Shown here one piece after another: positions 49,471 through 62,663 of a stretch of DNA of 64,000 nt. The stretch is from the NCBI RefSeq assembly GCF_014805685.1, contig NC_060899.1, forward strand, positions 7,477,290-7,541,289. Reading direction: 5' to 3'. This stretch comes from Silurus meridionalis. Lineage: Eukaryota > Chordata > Actinopteri > Siluriformes > Siluridae. The number at the start of each line of letters is the position of its first letter. Within the stretch, counting starts at the first letter, position 1. The position numbers and the translations under genes were made by a program. The notes under the pieces were generated by a model. It did not search any database. It was not told the origin of the DNA and saw only the letters and a program-made list of their open reading frames with translations.

Positions 49471-52400
49471 CCCCCTCAAACGCCACCCATCCAATGTGAG
49501 AAGATGCCCCCAGCCTTGTGAAATCATTTCATCAAATGTTGATCGACTGGAGGAAACAATGATGGATCTGTAACAAGGCACAAGCTCGGTTTCCACTTCC
49601 ACTGCTGCAAAATAAGGAAATGGAAGCGAGGCGCGTGACGAGACCCTGCTTTTTTTTTTTATTTCTGTTGGTTTTTGCCTTTCACTGATTGCGTATTGAG
49701 CGTATTTATAAGGAGGAATAGAAAGATTACATTGGATGTCTGTCATTTTTTCGCCCCTTTTGGTTGTTTCTGAATGAATTCCCGAAACACATCGTCGACT
49801 ACAAAAATCCGTCAAATCATGCGAACATACAAAAATACTTAGTCATACGTACAAAAATAGTAATAATATTGATAACAAAAAACCTCCGATGCATAAAAGA
49901 CATCGGCCTGTGCTTTGTGAAGCTGTGATTCCAAACATGGAGTTAGTTTTAGAGTTGTGTTGTAGTGACATTTTGCAAAGCAGTTGTAACTGATGCAAAT
50001 GTCGCAGGAGTTCTTCCAAATAGCATGCAGATTTTAGTTGTCGAAACAAGTGTAAATGTTTCCCAGACTTGCTTTTCCTCAGCGTTTATCACGGGATAAG
50101 ATAATTTTGCTCTCTGTTTGTAAACGGCTTTCTGTCCATAAATGGTTCCTTATTTGTAAATGGTTATTTTGTTCAGTGACATATGTGGTATAGCGGGACG
50201 TGTGAGCGTTGTAGCGCTACATGTGGGTCGTGCTATTCATTCCACCAAAAAAAAAAAACTTTTCATACTGCATCTGTCCATGTGCTCCCTGAAAAGGCAG
50301 CACATTACATGCCTGATTCAGCGTGTATGTGTGTGAGGAGTGCGAGAGAGAGTGAGCATGTGTGTCGAGAGGGGGGGAGTTTTTTTTTTACTCTTCTGAA
50401 GGCTTTGCACAATCCTACAGCACCTCGGTGGGGAAGCAGGCTGATTATCATGAGAAAAGAGCATCAGAGGGGTTAATGGGTGGAACAGGCTCTGGAGAAC
50501 ACAAGCCCTAGTTAATAACAGCTAAGAAATGGGACGAAAACTCTTCATAAGAGTCCTCGCATCCTTATTTCATGACTAGAAGGAGAAAACTGAGAGGGTG
50601 ATGGCACTCAGAAGGGCAGAAGGTTTGCCGGTGCGGTTAAAGAACCTGGCACGAGTCTTTTCCCCCCAGTTTTTGTGGAATTGAAATTACATTTAAGAGC
50701 CAGATAGAAGAAAGATACTGGTCCTTGACTTTGGCCATTTAGATATCGTGTCTATATTTCCATGTGGGCCCGTGTATCTGGTCAATGAGAACATGTTATG
50801 TATGTCGGTCGCTATTCAAACACGGCAGTGGGGAGTGTTTATTTGGCTTAGTCCAGTGTCACTGTGTTATGAACAGTAGCAGTGACTGTTGAACCCTGTG
50901 GGTGCCCTGGGTCACCCCATAAAGGAGAGGAGAAAGGACAGAGGGAGGAGAGAAAGAGAGAGATAAAATCAGGCCAAGTTCATAAAGCCAGTATAACTCT
51001 TCCTTGTGTCAGGACTTTATTCTTCTTTTTGTCAAAGAGGAATGAAAATGGCATTGCTTTAGCTGCAATATGTAAAATGTTAATAGGATTACAATAAATC
51101 CTGTTGTGGTAATATATTTAGTGATCATTTTAAAACGAATTACTCATTTAAATTAATTTTGAGTTTTTATATATTTTATTTAAAAAGAATTATATTAAAA
51201 TATGTAAAATAGGCTTGTTAGTAAATAATCTTAATTTCTGTCATTAAATTCATTTGACAAATAAATTTGTGATAAAAACAGATGTGTTTATGTTTTGCTT
51301 ATGTAAAATAAAAAACTAATTTTTTTGTATTTTTCTATATAAATCTGTAATTATTTATTTCTTGGGCTATTTATTTATTTATTACGATTAAAATTAGTAG
51401 TGAATAGAGCTGGACTATATAGAAAACAGAAACACAGGAAGTCTCCCCTGTTTTTCTATATCATTTTATATTTGGAGACTTTGAGTACATGGTTTGTGAA
51501 TTGGCAATTGTGGCAAAAAGAAGCATAGAAACATTTAGTTTTGGATGCAACAGCAAGAGATCTTCAAGCTGACTTCATTATGTTTCTGTACAATCTCGCT
51601 CTCTCTCTCTATCTCTCTCTGTCTCTCTCTCTCTCTCTGTCTCTCTGTCTCTCTGTCTCTTTCCCCACCAGAACATTTGTTTTTATATTCCAGTTTGAAC
51701 TGATCTAGCTTATTTTTTTTATTTTTTATTTTTTGGAAATATTTGAACCCTTAGTCGTCCTCATCCTCTGTGAGCGGAGGGGCTAAATGTAAATAAACAG
51801 AAGCTGTAAATGAAAGGGTAATCGAGTAGACACTTGTTGTGTTGATTGGCTGTAACTGGAGGCCATGGTAATGACACAAAAGAAGCAAAAACCTGTCATG
51901 CGTTTGGGGTGGGACATAAAATACAGCAAATGTGAGTCATAGTAAGAATGAAATCTTGAAGTAGTTTGTACAGAAAAGTTATAGTTATAACAAAACTAAC
52001 GTCATTTGATCTTCTACGTTTTCAAAATCATTTTATAAAACCATTTTCTGCAAGGTGGCTTTTAAAGTCTTTATATAGAGGTAGGAATACATGGAACACG
52101 AAAATGCTCCAGAAACTTTGAAAATGCTTTTAGAACAGTCGTCGGCTTCATTGAAAACACAAAATGGTGGAAAAAATTAATTGTAAAAAATTAATTGAAA
52201 AAATTAATTTTAGAAGTGGAAAAAATTAATTGTAAAAAAATATTGTACACTGTAAAGAGAACACTGTCACAAAAAAGAACAAAAAAAAATAAAAATAAAG
52301 TGTGTGGTCATGGCCAAATATTCGAATAAGGAACATTTGATTGGCTTTGACAGGACAAGCCAAAGGAATTGTGAATGAACTCTACATGTACAAAACGTAC

Positions 52401-54239
52401 AAATTGTCAGTTTGATGCGTATGGTACATTGGTAGTCACTTGCGTTTGCTCAACAGTCCGCTCCGACTCAAAAAGACCGTTTTCAATGTGAATGCATAGT
52501 TTTGGTAAATGCTATGTGGGAGGGACAGGCGACATCAGTCTTGTGATTAAAGAGGATAAAGCTTAATTAAGCCTTACCCAGGAGTAGGACTGCCAGCTTG
52601 TATCAATAGGGGTGGAATTCTGGCAAGTAAATGTAGACATTGGAAAGTCACCAATTATTCATACTTTGTACATGCATATTTTGTGCCCACAAGACCAACA
52701 GTAAACCTAATTAGAAAGCAACCACAGATTTAAACGCTTCAGTCCCCTGGTAACTTACACTGCTTTTGTAAACAATCCTGAGTCGTTATGTTTCTTCAAA
52801 ATGGTGGATTTTATACCAATCTGGAGATATATCTTTTCTTCTGTACAATTACTAATGTTGGATTATAATCAATTTGCTCTCTTTAAAAAGGCTAAAATAA
52901 TTCCAAAATATTTAAACAAGTATGCAAATTTTGCTGCGATTCTATGGGAAACATTGCAACCATGAACCCTATGAACCTTCTTATCTTAGTTAATTGATTA
53001 GAGTTTAATGTTGGTGTGAGAAATTAAGATCCATTTTCTTATTTAATATTAGTAGTAACTCAACAGTTATAACACCTGACATTGATAAAATAAAAAAAAA
53101 CTATTTTAAATGAAAGTATTTTTATAGGTTTATTTAATTCCAAGGTTTATTTTTTTCTTTAGCGGTTGAATATGAAGAAAGCTGACTGCTGGATTGTTAG
53201 TTTATAAAAATTTTTTACATTAACGGAACATGAAAACATATGGAAAACACACTATGCTATGGTAATTAAAAGTCAGACCTCTTTTATTTTGTTGATAAAA
53301 AAAAAAGTTAAGACCTAAAAGAACAGCTATGGTTTTTTCATCCTTGCTTTCCAGCAATGCTTGTGGTCCTGATTAAAAACACAGTGTTAGAGAGCCAGCA
53401 GAAGTGCAGAGTTTTATGAGGCAGAGTGGGCCGTTGCCTCAGGAGCGGTGTTTAAACACTAATGGCCGCAACTGCAAACCCGAACCTAATTAACCTCCCT
53501 ACTATAAGGAGAAAACCCTGAAGTAACATGAAACGATTGTGGCATTGCTTCTTTTCTGATAGATTGATAGCGGGCTAGGGGTCAAGAATTGAGAAAATCT
53601 TAACCTACACAATTTTCCTTGTGACCCCCTGAATAACCCGATCATTTAGATACATTTGATTGCATATTCTCAACAACTAAGAACCTGAAGGTCACATATT
53701 CATATGCATAGCTTGAGATTCCACCCTCCCTGGACTGGCACACATTCTGACTGCACTTGCAATATGCACATGCTCAGAGATGGTAGGGAGATGCTAGATA
53801 TTTGAAATGCATGTCTATTTGAATCCCATTTTTTCAAAACACAACTATCCAGCTGTGGCTTTTTAGGGGCAATAAACTAATTCATCAAGAAACATCATGC
53901 ATCAAAGCTGAGTCTTACACCTCTTTGTGCTCCATACAAACTTTTACCTAATTTTTTGAGCCTCAGATGTAGTCCTGGTACAGTGGTCATTGGTTTGATG
54001 TCTGTAATATGAAGCTGCTTATTTGAAAATTGTTATAAAAAAAAAATCGACCTTGACCTTTTAGAAATTGCGTACATTCGATTCATGGTTTATTGCCGAG
54101 AGCAGCCTAGGATTTCACAGCAGTTCATGATACATTTTGTATCCAGTGCACACCAACCCTCAATCTGATTTCAATCAAACAAAATTAAACCCTTCCTTTG
54201 TACCCATACATGTTGTATATTTTGTTCTTTTCTCTTTTT

Positions 54240-54730
54240 AGAAATACAAACCTGGAAACAAACCTGGCAAGGAGATCCTTCAGAAATGTTGCAAGATGTT
54301 GCCAGGTTAAGGTTTTTTGCATTAGGGAGTCATTTAAATGCGCAGAATTCACAGCAACGTGACAAAAAAATTATACTTATGAAAGATCCGATTACAGCAG
54401 ACTTGTGCTTTATCTCAGCAAAAAACAGGTACGAGCTGAAACTTGAGCTGGCTCGGAGGAGGAAAAAAGCTTAAAACTGTTTTAGCATCTGTTTACCATT
54501 CTCCTTGGGGGGAAAAAGTCATCGAACGGGCCGCAATAAGAGATCAGAGGACGGGCAATTTGAAAAGAAAACCACCCAAAATGAGTAGCTCCGAATTTAC
54601 AGGAACTCGGTCATGTGCCGAGAATGTAGCAAAATTCCAGTGTCCCTTTTTTATGAATAATCAAGAAGTAGAGAAGTGGGGCTGCAGGTATTGGGATCAC
54701 TACAGCTACACACTCACGAGTCATGTGACG
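54240..54730 (+). other. Complex block with a splice-like exon candidate
   Basis: A strong polypyrimidine tract and acceptor (TTTTCTCTTTTTAG, ending 54241) precedes about 55 bases that end in TTGCCAG/GTTAAG. The reading in frame with the acceptor is KYKPGNKPGKEILQKC, which I do not recognise, so a small UTR exon or chance are equally likely. The following 400 bases are of higher complexity than their surroundings and could be a conserved non-coding element. Confidence 0.2.
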
Positions 54731-57700
54731 AGCAGCTAAAACATTCGATGACTTACTTTCTGTCCGGCTGTGTAGCAGACGAAAAGCATTCAGGGTCGAT
54801 ATCACAACATTTGCTTACACACAGGATGTTTTTAAAATAAACATGAAGGATTTCACGTGTATGAACCGGTTTTGACTTTGGGGATACATAATGAGATGAA
54901 TAGGCAGATTTCAATAAAAATGTTTTCATGAACCAGATACGATAATGAATTCTTTAAGTTTCACTTCTCATTCTTGGGGAATTTTTTTGCATGTTTAGGG
55001 ACAGGAATGTGAAGTTTACCACAAGTAAGTATGAAACTGAAGACTGAAGAATAAGAGAATGCAGCGAATAGGGAAAGATCAACAGACGTCAAGCAGCTAC
55101 ATCATGCTACTCTCAGGATGACTGTAGTTTACACAGACACGTATTTCACAGCACAGCATTTATTAATTGGATGTAGCATTTTATTTTGTCGCTCAGTCCC
55201 TCAAGATATGAGACGCTCGAATATTGAATGCTCTGAATGAGTGCAAGTCATTTTCAAAGGTTCCTTTATGTGGTTACGTAAAGTCACGGTCTAAAATCTG
55301 TAAAACACAATGGATGTACGTTTTTGTACTTAGTTTGTTATAACACATCATTTATAATGGCTTTATATTAAGGCTAGATAAATGATATTGATATTTCGAT
55401 ACATTGTGGGATTTTGTGTATTTGGGGGCAATTTTTATTACATTATTTTAGAATAATAGCAAACTAATTGGAAGCAGCTTAATGTTAAAAAATAACTAAT
55501 AAATAAAACGTTAAACATTTTAAGCTTTTACACTAAAGACTTTTCATCGTTTTTTGTAAGTTAAATATTGTATTGATTTTCTAAAAAAAGTTTAATAAAG
55601 AAAATCTAAATTTTTAAATAGAAAAAAGTTGTTTATACATTTTCTTTATGGATTATAATGTTATTTATTCAATTCATGCCTTAATGCAAAACTGCTCTAC
55701 TCAGTTTACAATATTTTTTCATTTAATATAGATTTAGTTGTTTATTATTTGAGAATCTTAATATGATTTTTCTTTTATTTATCAGTTTGCTTACCCTGAA
55801 ATGAGTTGATTAGTTGAGTTAGATTTGGCTTATTATATAAAATAAAATATGTATTATTTGTTTTACAAGTTAATGGTTGTGTATTTGATTTAAACTACAA
55901 ATAACAATTCATAGGTTTTTGTATAGTTAATACAGTTCATATAGAGAAATTCTTTAACGCAAAGATTCTTTTCAAAATAGCAAAAGTTTGTAAATATGAA
56001 AACATTTACTCTGGAAAAAAAAAAAGTTAAAAAAAGCAACCAAATTGATATAATTTTTTATTTGAATCACATGCAACCTTAATGATGATCGAGGACATTA
56101 TTATATTATTATGAATATTAAAAATAACATTAGTGTATGTTATTAACATTATAATAATTATTTTTAACAACATTCTTGAAAAACATTTATGTAATAATTG
56201 TGTGTGGTATTAAGAGTATGGATATTTCATATTCTTGTCTGCTTTTAAGAGCCTCAAATACAATTCTTGAATTTAATAGGGTTTGCTGGCAAATAGCCAA
56301 ATACTCTCTAACAGAAAAAGGTAATTTTAACTGACATGGCAGATGACCAACCACAAAATTTTCCTCTCAGCCCATCTGCAAACATGAGATTATCTCGCCT
56401 CTAATGTTGTGATCTTTTTTTCCAATCCGGTGACTTTATCTAGTTCGAGAAAGCCTCTTTTTTATTTTTTTTTAAACCAACCAGATCCCACCCTTCAATA
56501 TTCTAAGTAGCGTACAAAAGATATCAAACGGATAAACCAGCTTTTTATTATTTAGGGATCGTTATTGATCATAAACCATTGCGTAAAAGTTCAATACAGA
56601 TAAGTGAAAGTATAATAGCTTGCAAAACTGAATCAAATACACCAGGCTTTTATATGTTTAGAGATCACTGTTCAGCATTTAAACAGGTGCTGTATTTATT
56701 AAATTTAAATTAAATTAATTAATTTAAATGATTTTTAATTAATAATAAACGAATTGTTTTATTAAGGAAACAGAAAATTAGCAAAACGGCCCAAGTCTTA
56801 TTCAAATTTGTTTGTGCACTTCATAACGATGATTGTTTTAATTAAATGTCACGCTCAAACAACAGAAGAAACCATTTGTCTTTTAGTTTCTGCCATAAAT
56901 GCTTATAGATAGAACTACCTTTTTAAGAAATAATAGTATTTTTGAATGTATATATTTTTCTCCCAAATTTATAAAGCAGTGTGCAAAAATCATAGCCACA
57001 TGTAAAAACACAAAACGATAACCTAAAAATTTGTTTTAAAAACATTGAATTCATTTTTAATGTTTTATAAGGAAATTAAAAGGCGCATTTTGTTCTTTCA
57101 AAAATTACAGTTTCTTATTTTGGAGGTAAAGCTGATGGTCCCCTTTGAACAAGTCGATTATAAATTGTATTATATAATAATGATTTATTTTATTGCGGAC
57201 AAACATTTTTCTGTAATATATTTTAATGGACAAATAATCTTCTTGAAAATTGTCTGATCCCAAAATGCAAAAGTCAGGATTTGTATTAAAGACTTTAGCA
57301 AATTTCTGTATGTGGCAGAATAACTGTCAGACGCAAGAAATCGTTTTTATTAATAAATGAAAACAAATTGTCATTCTTGAAAATATTTTTATTATTTATT
57401 TGGTCTTCAGGAACTCTGTTGTTTCTTTTAACCACATCCTGTTTTTCTCTGGTTTAAATGCGAGGTTGCACTCATGTAAATTCCTTTTGTTTTTATCATG
57501 GGAAAAACCCAAAGAACTTGCAACACAAAAGAGACAGATTATTGTTGACCTGCACATATCATATAATGGATAAAAAAAACAAAAAACGAAGCGGTTAAAA
57601 ATACCATTAATCACGATTAAAAAAAACAAAAAACAACAACAACAACAACATTTCAAGTCGGAAACTGTTGGAAATGTGTCAGGAATTGGTCCCATGAGCA

Positions 57701-59019
57701 CACAGGCTCTCACATAGTGAGGAGGATGGAAAAAAAAAAAAAAAAAATACAAAGATCACAGCTTTAGAATTGCAGTTTAGTTGATTCTTGTGGTTGTTAA
57801 GTTTCAAAGTCTGTTAATATCACTTTATTCACACCATTTTGGTGAAATATATAAGAAGTCCTTTACTGAAGGCGCCTCACAAATTTTTGATTGCCAAAGC
57901 ACAACTAATTTACCAATGTTTCATGGTTGATGTTTGTGAAAAATTGATGGCATTGTGCATTCTGCTTACTACCAGGATATTTCAGCCCAAAACCTGATTG
58001 CCTCAACCTAAAAGATTAGCCATACTTCCAGATCTACACAGAAATGGTTAAATAAAAAGTAAATCAATCTTCCAGTCATTTGCTTTGAAGCCTTTCTTAA
58101 AACTGTTGTTTGTATTGAAGTCCACAAGCATGTAAAGAACACAAGTAACGTAAAATGTTCTGTTTGGCACACCATGCATTTTTCTCTCTATTTATATGAG
58201 TCTCAAATCTTGCTAACATTTTAGACTTTGTTGTATATGTTTGCAATTTTCTCCAGGGCAGGTGTGGGTTTGTGTCATTGATTATATTTAAATGTGACTT
58301 CAAACCTCTATCTATAGGATCTGATCTATTGGTCAGTATGGTCAACTAACATCTACCCACATCCTCAGCAACCTTGTGTGTCCCATTTAATCCTCCACAA
58401 TCTGCCCTTGCTGAACTGTTATGAACGATTGGGAAATTGAATGTGATGCCAATGTGTAATATTGCCTAATACAAGGAAATGTATAAGACGTAGGGCAGAG
58501 CAACAGTACATTAAACTGAAATTGATGATAACTGCTGAAGCCACATCTGTGTATAATAAATACATAGTCAGATATCAGTTTTGGTCAAATCGATTCTTTT
58601 GTCTGATGCCAATGTGATATTTGATATTATTAATATTATTAATCTTTTCCCAATTTGCGTTCCTTTTTTTTCTTTTCCCGTAACAGTTCCAGATTAACCA
58701 CAGCTCACCCCAGTGGCAGTAGTGTGGAATTGTAAACAGGGAAGATATATGGACACCCCACTGCCCCCGAGAGAGAAATGGGGGGGCTAAAAAGAATGGA
58801 GGGAACAGAGGATAGGAAGAGGATAAGAAAAGATAGGACAAGTCCCAGTGTTAACAAATGGCCTTTCTTTCTTTCTTCCTCTCCCTCTCTCCATCCTTTT
58901 CTTCTGCACAAAAATCTGGAACAACAACGGGAGGAGAAGGGGGTGGAGGAGGGTGGGGGTTGTGGAGAAGAGGGAGAGAAAGAGAGGGAGTGAGTAATGA
59001 AAGTGGAGAGAGGACTGTG

Positions 59020-59480
59020 GGTCTCTTTCTGTGTGCCCTCCAGTGCCAGTGTGAAGTTTTCAGTTTGATTGAAGGGCCCTTTTCTCTGCTGTGTGGTGTG
59101 AAAGCTGTCCTAATTGAATGATAAAGTGGCCTGAGATGGAGTCCGGTGAATAGGCAACAATGCGCAGCCTGTGTGTGGTAGAGGGGTTTTTTTGGTCCTT
59201 GTCCAGGCTTCTCTCTCTTTTTCTCTCTCCCTCTGCCCACCACTGCAAGAGGGGAGGCCTATTATCAAACACTCGGCTGGATTTGGTCACGTGACTACCC
59301 CCCTCGTCATCTCACCATTCCCCTTTTCCTAGTCTGGACGAACCAATCAAAAGGCAGCAGTGCTGGTTCTCACCAACCATGTGCTTCAATGGCCTCATTT
59401 AGCAAGTGGCTGACTCGCAGCACATGTCCCGCTCTCACCTAAGCTGTCCAGCTTGTGGTGCACTTTCAGTTTGTGCACAC
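59020..59480. other. Candidate conserved non-coding element
   Basis: GC-richer sequence in AT-rich surroundings. It holds CTAATTGAATGATAAAG, the SOX-like AACAATG, an E-box CACGTG (59287-59292) and AACCAATCAAAAGG (CCAAT and TCF-like). No coding frame fits splice sites. Motif calls are by eye. Confidence 0.3.
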
Positions 59481-61394
59481 AAGAAATGCTTTTTTCCGGA
59501 AGCCACTATGGATGGATTGTAATGTGTAAATGATGAGGAAAGGCATGAAATTTTGCATAGTAGACCAGATTTTCACATTTTATACACAACATGGTATTAA
59601 CCGTATTAAGTAATGCGAAACTCTAACGTGAAACTGATATGAATTTGTAAATATAGTGCACTCATTGGCACAACTGTCAATTAGATCTATAAGAGAACAT
59701 TGATAGTTGTTCTAAAAACGTGCAACTTTTTCTAAAATTAACCCAAGAAAAAGGTACAGAAGGCAAATTTGGGCACGAGCAGGTACAAATTAAAATGCAC
59801 TTTAATTAAGTCTTATATACTACATAACCTTAAAAATGAACAGAAAGACTGTGCATGTAAAGTCTGCAAAATGTAGAAAACTATCAGACAAAAAGGTTTT
59901 TTTTTCTTTTCTTTTATTGATTCATTGATTCATTCTTTCTTTCATTAATTGCGTTCCTTGATGTAGTGATTAATTAATTCTATTCTAGTGATTCTCCTAA
60001 AAATATACAAAATAAATAGTTTGATGTTATACGGCTGATGGAATGTGGATATACGGAGTAAGAAAATTAAACAGTGTTATCCAGCACCATAACCAAACAA
60101 AATGGAAAAATTCATGAAATATATTTTGGAAGAATGGTGTTTCTCTCTTCAGTACACTTCCACATACTTGTAGAATCAATGCCCAGAAATATTCAAACTC
60201 ATGGTTTGGGCAAATCTTGGTGTCACATCTTACTCTCCACTAATAAATGTTGATTCCCCAGTTTCCCCCTTCTCCCCCCTATTAGAAAGGTCCAAAGCTA
60301 CTCATTATTAAAAAGAAATAATTATGGATACTTTGCTACTAATGTTAAAATCTATTCTCTTATATCATTTTCATTTTTCAGTATGGCTATGCAGCTTTAA
60401 TGAACAGAAAACGTGGCAAAAAATGTATATGATTAGCTAAACATCGACATTTGAGGAAGTAGTAATGCTTTGCGGCATTAATAATTAACAACTGAACATA
60501 TGGATAATTGATAATTAAAGCATAATGTCACAGTGTACTGTTACAAATGCTAAACCATGGCCTCATGGTCTGTTTAAGCTAGCATGCCCTCATTTATTTA
60601 CACTGAATTTCATCATCTTTTATGATGTTAGCTAGCATGCCAGAGCAGAATAGGAAACTCAGATTCCACTTTAAATATCTAAAACAGCAACACCTGCTGT
60701 TTTATAATTATGGGGACAATTGTAATCCTATCAACAGTCTTGCATCTTACAATGTGGTTAAACTCAGCTTTACTATACTAATGGCTACGTTACCACTATT
60801 CATCTCCCCTTTCGGAACAACCACAGGTGCTGTTTCCTCTTTGGGGTTGCTCACTCATACAGGATGTGATGTTCCAGGCTAATTCATCTTTGCATAGATT
60901 ATACCGAGCTGCCGTTATATACCATTATATAGAGGGTAGGCGCTGTTTATCCGATACGCACAGATATGTGGAAACACAACTTGATTCAGTTAATAGAAGA
61001 ATAAAACGATTTTTTCCCCACTGTTTTATCATTTTGCTCTGGCTTGTTTCACTATTCGTGTGGGTACATTTCATGGCGCCTTGAATATTCGAAAAAGAAA
61101 ATAATCAACAGCTGCAACTCTATAGGGGTATGTCATACAGCTAGTGTTAATAGAGACAGGCGAATGAAAGGTTTTTCTTGCAGAGACATTTGTTTAAGAT
61201 TGCGTGCAGGAACTATCTATGAATTAATTAATTCTATAAGGAATAAAAGCCCATTTTAATTTCAGTATTCCCTTAGTTTAATTATAGTATTGTTTTATTT
61301 ATGATTTTTTAATGTTTGTTTGTTTGTTCATTCATTCATTCGTTCATTAATTAATTAATTAATTCATTCAGTAACGTCTGTATCCTGGTCAGGG

Positions 61395-61640
61395 TTAAGG
61401 AAGATCCAAAGACTATTTCAGTACCAGTATGTCTTGAATGAGATGTCAGTCCGTTGAAGCGCCTCATACACACACATTCACACACTCATTCATACCTAGG
61501 GGCAATTTAGTGTAGCCGGGCGGACACAGGGAGATCGTGCAAAACCTCCATACAGAGAGTAACCCGAGCTCACGATTGAACCTGGGACCCCGGCGCTGTG
61601 AGCTGGCAACACTAGCTTTCATTCACCACCATGCCGCTCT
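61395..61640 (-). mobile_element. SINE with L2-like tail
   Basis: The - strand head reads GTTGCCAGCTCACAGCGCCG and GGGTCCCAGGTTCAATCGTG (B-box-like), followed by ATCTCCCTGTGTCCGCCCGG and CTAAATTGCCCCTAGGTATG. Same type as the element at 43585-43770. Confidence 0.7.
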
Positions 61641-61853
61641 ATTATGAGTTAATTTAGTATTAGTTTCCTGTCTAGGTTGTGGATCTGCTCTGGCACTTCA
61701 GCTCCTATTGGAATGTGATAGTTTGAGAGAATATAATACGGGCAGTAATGTTGCACCTCATGTAATGTTACAGTTCTAGAAGTTCGGTATTCCTGTTTAA
61801 TTGAATATTTTTCATTTGCATCAGCTAGGTGGCAGTGCTCATCTCAGTTAGGA

Positions 61854-61855
<2 letters not shown>

Positions 61856-61907
<52 letters not shown>
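61856..61907. repeat. (GT)n microsatellite
   Basis: About 52 bases of GT dinucleotide, first of a cluster of four tracts within 800 bases. Confidence 0.95.
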
Positions 61908-61912
<5 letters not shown>

Positions 61913-61986
61913 CAGAAAAAATTTACTGATATTGTCTAAGTATTGGTTCACAGGGGTAAAAAACAATCACAAACATTTTGATTGGA

Positions 61987-61988
<2 letters not shown>

Positions 61989-62033
<45 letters not shown>
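61989..62033. repeat. (GT)n microsatellite
   Basis: About 44 bases of GT dinucleotide. Confidence 0.95.
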
Positions 62034-62034
<1 letters not shown>

Positions 62035-62134
62035 GTTCATCGGGCAATCAAGGCAATCTGTTAACTATTTCCCCGATCATCTGAAAGCTAAACCTATGCA
62101 TTCATATAACTAGCAACCCCCTTCAGCGCGTGCG

Positions 62135-62137
<3 letters not shown>

Positions 62138-62187
<50 letters not shown>
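62138..62187. repeat. (CA)n microsatellite
   Basis: About 50 bases of CA dinucleotide, opposite in sense to the two GT tracts before it. Confidence 0.95.
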
Positions 62188-62189
<2 letters not shown>

Positions 62190-62289
62190 CACTCATTTAA
62201 AACTGTTTATTCACTTTTTGGTTGCATTTTTTTAATAACACTATATATTGTAGCTTATAAATGCGCACAAATTCAAAGAGCTCGAATCC

Positions 62290-62470
62290 GTGTGTGTGTG
62301 TGAGAGCGTGCAAGAGCTAGAGGACCACCCTGGGTTACTCAGCCCATTGAGCGGCCTGAGTGTGTTTTTATCTCCGGAGACTGACAGAATAGAGGGGGAG
62401 AGAGCCAAAGCGCTCCAAAGGCGTTAATGAATAACTGCACTGCTACAGGGGCTTTTTCCCCCACAGTCCT
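62290..62470. other. Candidate conserved non-coding element
   Basis: Complex, GC-richer sequence between microsatellites, with ACCACCCTGGGTTACTCAGC, TATCTCCGGAGACTGAC and GGCGTTAATGAATAACTGC. No coding potential is apparent. Conservation is only suspected. Confidence 0.25.
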
Positions 62471-62591
62471 CAGGGAGTAAAACACACACACACACACACA
62501 GAGACAAATTCATCCATTTGCACATGCTCAGCCATGCATAAAACACTTTGTTTCCCTCCACAGGATTTTGTTGGATATATAAGCATGAGGT

Positions 62592-62592
62592 G

Positions 62593-62662
<70 letters not shown>
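62592..62662. repeat. (TA)n-(TG)n compound microsatellite
   Basis: TA units followed by about 50 bases of TG units. Confidence 0.95.

Positions 62663-62663
<1 letters not shown>

Noticed and set aside
54286..54739. Frames of 62 and 98 codons
   Set aside because: No homology to a known protein was recognised, and codon use and context do not support translation; only a possible mini-exon at the left edge was kept, at low confidence.
58575..59290. Overlapping Ser/Pro/Arg-rich frames
   Set aside because: They arise from GA/CT-rich low-complexity DNA in several frames at once.
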